Assembly (NCBI RefSeq): GCF_030295745.1
Contig: NZ_AP027291.1
Coordinates: 3,410,001-3,474,000 of the forward strand
Reading direction: 5' to 3'
Source of the DNA: Mycolicibacterium sp. TUM20985
GTDB taxonomy: Bacteria > Actinomycetota > Actinomycetes > Mycobacteriales > Mycobacteriaceae
DNA: 64,000 nt
The position numbers and the translations under genes are program-made. How positions within the stretch are numbered: the first letter of the stretch is position 1; every line of letters starts with the position of its first letter. The notes below the pieces were generated by a model that did not search any database, was not told where the DNA came from, and was given only the letters and a program-made list of their open reading frames with translations. Of this stretch, positions 61,043 through 64,000 are shown piece by piece.

Positions 61043-64000
61043 GCAGTTCCATCTGTCCCGCCTGCAGGTCATCAACTGGGGTGTGTTCGACGGTTACCAC
61101 ACCATCCCGTTCGGTCCTGGCGGCGCACTGATCGCCGGCGCGTCAGGCAGTGGTAAATCCTCACTGCTGGATGCCATTTCACTTGGATTCCTGCCGTTCA
61201 ACCGGCGCAACTTCAATGCTTCCGGCGACCATTCGGCCGCCGGTTCCAGCGCGGGCCGGCGCACCGTCGACAAGTACGTCCGCGGCGCCTGGGGCCAGCG
61301 CAGTGACGGCAGCGCCAGCAAGGTGATGTACCTGCGTGGTGATGGCACCGCATGGTCTGCGATCGCGGTCACCTACCGAAGCAACACCGGACGTACCGTC
61401 ACGGGCCTGGTGCTCAAATGGCTCACCGGCGATTCGCGATCGGACTCCTCGAGCAGGTTCGTCCTCGCCGACGGCGATCGCGACATCGAGGGCATCTGCA
61501 ATCGGTGGGCAGGGGGCCGCTTCGACGCGGGAGTGTTCAAGGACGACGACTGGCGGTTCTCCACCAAGGTCGAATCGCAATACCTCGCCCAGCTGTACGC
61601 GACCATCGGCATCCGCGCCTCCGATGCCGCCCAGCAGTTGCTCGGCAAGGCGAAGTCTCTGAAGAGCGTTGGCGGACTGGAGCAGTTCGTCCGCGAGTTC
61701 ATGCTCGACGAGCCCGGCAGCCTGGTGCGACTGCCCGAGGCGCTCAAGCAGATCGACCCGTTGGTCGAGGCCCGCGAATTGCTCGCCGTCGCCCAGCGCA
61801 AGCGCAAGATCCTCGGCGACATCGAAGACGTCCAGCATCGCTACGCCTCGGAATCCTCCGACCTGGGCATCATCGACCTCGTCGACCAGCCGATGGTGCG
61901 GGCGTACACCGATCATCTCCGATCGGCGCAATGCCCCGGCCACATCGCGTCACTCGACATCGCCATCGATCAACTGGGCAACGAGTACGAGGACGTCACC
62001 CGACAGCTCAATCTGGCCAGGGCAGAAGGTGATTCGCTCAACGCACAGATCAACGGCTCGAGTGCGAGCGTCGGGCCGTTGCAGTCCCAGGTGGCCGGAG
62101 CCGAGGCCCACGCCGAGGAAGTCTCGCGGCGGCGCGCGGCCTACGAGACACTCATCCGCGCGCAGGGCCTCGACGTCCCGGACACCGCCGACGAATTCTG
62201 GGTACTGCGCGACGAACTCACCACCGCGGCCACCGAGTCATTGGCCAAACTCGACCGTGGCCGGGAGGCGTCCACGGATGCCGAGTACGCCCAGAAGGTC
62301 GCGCGGATCGCCCGCGACGAAGCCGCCAACGAGCTGCGCCGCGTCGAACACGTCGGGTCGGCGCTGCCGGAGTTCGCCATCACGATGCGCGAAAACATCT
62401 GCAGCGCACTGCGCATCGACCAGCGGGACTTGCCCTACATCGCCGAACTGATGGATCTGCGGCCCGAGCAAGGCCGCTGGCGCGTCGCCGTGGAGAAGGT
62501 CCTGCGCGGCGTCGGACTGCGGCTGATGGTGCCCGACGCCCACTACGCCGCCGTGCTGCGCTTCGTCAACGACACGAACGTGGGTGGACGAATACAGCTG
62601 CACCACGTCCGGGCGAAGTTCGTCGGCGCCAATCCCGTCGAGGCCGAGCCGAACACGTTGGCGGGCAAGCTATTCGTCGTGGACCCGGCCCACCTCTGCG
62701 CCGCCGAGGCGGCCGACGTCATCACCGCGGCGGGCGATCACCTCTGCGTGGACACGCCCGAGGTCTTCCCCCGCTTCCGCCGCGCGGTCACCGACACCGG
62801 CCTCTACAAGGACTCCGACCGGTTGGCCATCAAGGACGACCGTCGTCCGCTCAAACAGGCGGATTACATCTATCAGGGTGACGTCGCCGCCAAGATCGAC
62901 GCGCTGACCGTCGACCTGGCCACCGCCGACGCCGATCACGATCGGGCCCGGCGCGCCGCCGACGACATTGCTGCCGAACGTCAGCAGTGGCGGGACCGGG
63001 CCGCAGCGTGCAGGGCGATCTGCGAGCAGTTCCCGCAGTGGAACCAGATCGACGCCGAGACGGCCGACGGGCATGCCGACCGCCTGCGGGAGCAATACGA
63101 ACTGCTGCTGGCCGACCATCCCGACATCGAGGCGCTCAACGCGCGCGCCGACGACTGCTGGGAGCAGATCCAGACCCTGATGACCCGTCGCGGCGCCATC
63201 CAGACCCGTCGCGACGACCTCGACGGCAGGCGGACCCGACTGCTGGAACTCCACGAACGACTGGCTCCTGCGTTCGTCTCGGAACCGTTGACCGAACTGC
63301 TCGACAGGTATGCCGGCCAGGTGCCGGTGACGTTGGAGCTCCTCGATCCCGAACCGCACCGGGAGGCGGTGTTCACCGCGATCCGCCGCGAGCGTGAGCA
63401 ACTCCGCGAGAGCCGCAGACGTTCCTACGACGAACTGGCCCGCATCCTCAACACCTTCGATACCGCGTTCCCGGATGCCATCCCCAACGACAGCGACGTA
63501 TTCGACGAACGCGTGCACGATTACGTGGCGTTGTGCCGGCACATCGACGAGCGTGAGCTGCCCGAGGCCTACGAGCGGATGATGCGGCTGGTCACCGAGC
63601 AGGCGCCGGACGCCATCCTGACCCTGCATCGCGTCGCCGAGCAGGAGGCCCGTCGGATCACTGAGCAGATCGAGCGGGTCAACACCGGTCTGGGTTCGGT
63701 CGAGTTCAACCGCGGCACCCGCCTGACGCTGCGGGCCACCCCGCGCAGTCTTACGGCGGTCACCGAGCTCACCGAGATCGTCAGGGCCATCTCGCGGCGC
63801 ATCGCCGAGGTGGGGTTGGGCGACAAGCAGGCCATCCTGGACCAGTACGCCGACATCCTGCGGCTGCGCAACCGGCTGGCGTCCACCGCTCCGGAGGACA
63901 AGGCGTGGACCCGAGACGCACTCGACGTGCGCAACCGGTTCACCTTCGACTGCGCCGAATGGGACGTCGAGAGCGACGACCTCATTCGCACCCACAGCAA
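61035..64000 (+). CDS. jetC: Wadjet subunit JetC (SMC/MksB-like ATPase), truncated by window end
   Basis: At least 988 residues of an SMC-like ATPase that extrudes DNA loops in the Wadjet complex. The N-terminal head begins [18 protein letters not shown] and has Walker [16 protein letters not shown] near residue 36; a long coiled coil follows ([26 protein letters not shown]), then a hinge-like region and the returning coil. The C-terminal head with Walker B lies beyond 64000, as should jetD, the nuclease subunit. ATG 61035. Confidence 0.94.
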   Translation, partial: MPEQFHLSRLQVINWGVFDGYHTIPFGPGGALIAGASGSGKSSLLDAISLGFLPFNRRNFNASGDHSAAGSSAGRRTVDKYVRGAWGQRSDGSASKVMYLRGDGTAWSAIAVTYRSNTGRTVTGLVLKWLTGDSRSDSSSRFVLADGDRDIEGICNRWAGGRFDAGVFKDDDWRFSTKVESQYLAQLYATIGIRASDAAQQLLGKAKSLKSVGGLEQFVREFMLDEPGSLVRLPEALKQIDPLVEARELLAVAQRKRKILGDIEDVQHRYASESSDLGIIDLVDQPMVRAYTDHLRSAQCPGHIASLDIAIDQLGNEYEDVTRQLNLARAEGDSLNAQINGSSASVGPLQSQVAGAEAHAEEVSRRRAAYETLIRAQGLDVPDTADEFWVLRDELTTAATESLAKLDRGREASTDAEYAQKVARIARDEAANELRRVEHVGSALPEFAITMRENICSALRIDQRDLPYIAELMDLRPEQGRWRVAVEKVLRGVGLRLMVPDAHYAAVLRFVNDTNVGGRIQLHHVRAKFVGANPVEAEPNTLAGKLFVVDPAHLCAAEAADVITAAGDHLCVDTPEVFPRFRRAVTDTGLYKDSDRLAIKDDRRPLKQADYIYQGDVAAKIDALTVDLATADADHDRARRAADDIAAERQQWRDRAAACRAICEQFPQWNQIDAETADGHADRLREQYELLLADHPDIEALNARADDCWEQIQTLMTRRGAIQTRRDDLDGRRTRLLELHERLAPAFVSEPLTELLDRYAGQVPVTLELLDPEPHREAVFTAIRREREQLRESRRRSYDELARILNTFDTAFPDAIPNDSDVFDERVHDYVALCRHIDERELPEAYERMMRLVTEQAPDAILTLHRVAEQEARRITEQIERVNTGLGSVEFNRGTRLTLRATPRSLTAVTELTEIVRAISRRIAEVGLGDKQAILDQYADILRLRNRLASTAPEDKAWTRDALDVRNRFTFDCAEWDVESDDLIRTHS

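Overview
The window is high-GC actinobacterial chromosome, most probably from a fast-growing mycobacterium of the Mycolicibacterium type. The support is: two copies of the 13E12 (DUF222/HNH) family; mycobacterial-style P450, thiolase, DUF35 and acyl-CoA ligase clusters; Tat and secreted proteins with Ala/Pro/Thr-rich linkers; and frequent GTG starts and 1-8 bp gene overlaps.

Layout. Positions 1-1938 hold ordinary host genes: the start-proximal part of an aldo/keto reductase, a DUF1990 protein and an alpha/beta hydrolase. Positions 2277-23984 hold a 21.7 kb integrated element. It splits a 13E12 gene: the last third lies at 2024-2277 and the first two thirds at 23985-25007, and joining them at a shared TT dinucleotide restores one reading frame of about 425 codons. 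The element encodes its own large serine integrase beside the right junction, a RepSA-type replication initiator, an FtsK/TraB-type DNA pump, an SCO3933-family small protein, a 48-residue zinc-ribbon protein, and a coupled XRE-PLD/Nudix pair. This is the gene set of an actinomycete integrative and conjugative element (AICE). Its cargo includes five ANTAR proteins (one a STAS-ANTAR fusion), a membrane cytochrome b/molybdopterin oxidoreductase, a Tat-exported ferritin-like protein, a polytopic GT-C-like protein, a methyltransferase and an HD protein. An IS21-family insertion sequence sits between the replication/transfer genes and the integrase.

Positions 25151-48997 hold a catabolic region: MBL hydrolase, nitroreductase, two paralogous GntR regulators flanking an acyl-CoA ligase, an overlapping ALDH-TetR-P450-thiolase operon, a divergent alcohol dehydrogenase sharing a 26-bp palindromic operator, enoyl-CoA hydratase, a second CoA ligase, an AttH/CrtC-like protein, a second thiolase with a divergent DUF35 protein, a VOC protein, SDRs, a Baeyer-Villiger monooxygenase and an amidohydrolase. 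Together these look like activation, oxidation and ring opening of a cyclic, perhaps terpenoid, substrate followed by beta-oxidation. The substrate is not known. A second 13E12 gene with an in-frame amber codon lies inside this region.

Positions 49026-58317 hold DUF2237, a PIG-L deacetylase, two flavin monooxygenases of the bacterial luciferase type, the potassium transporter Kup, a secreted S15/CocE-like hydrolase and a GDT1/TMEM165-type cation exporter preceded by a yybP-ykoY (Mn2+) riboswitch. The window ends in a Wadjet anti-plasmid operon, jetA-jetB-jetC, with jetC running off the edge.
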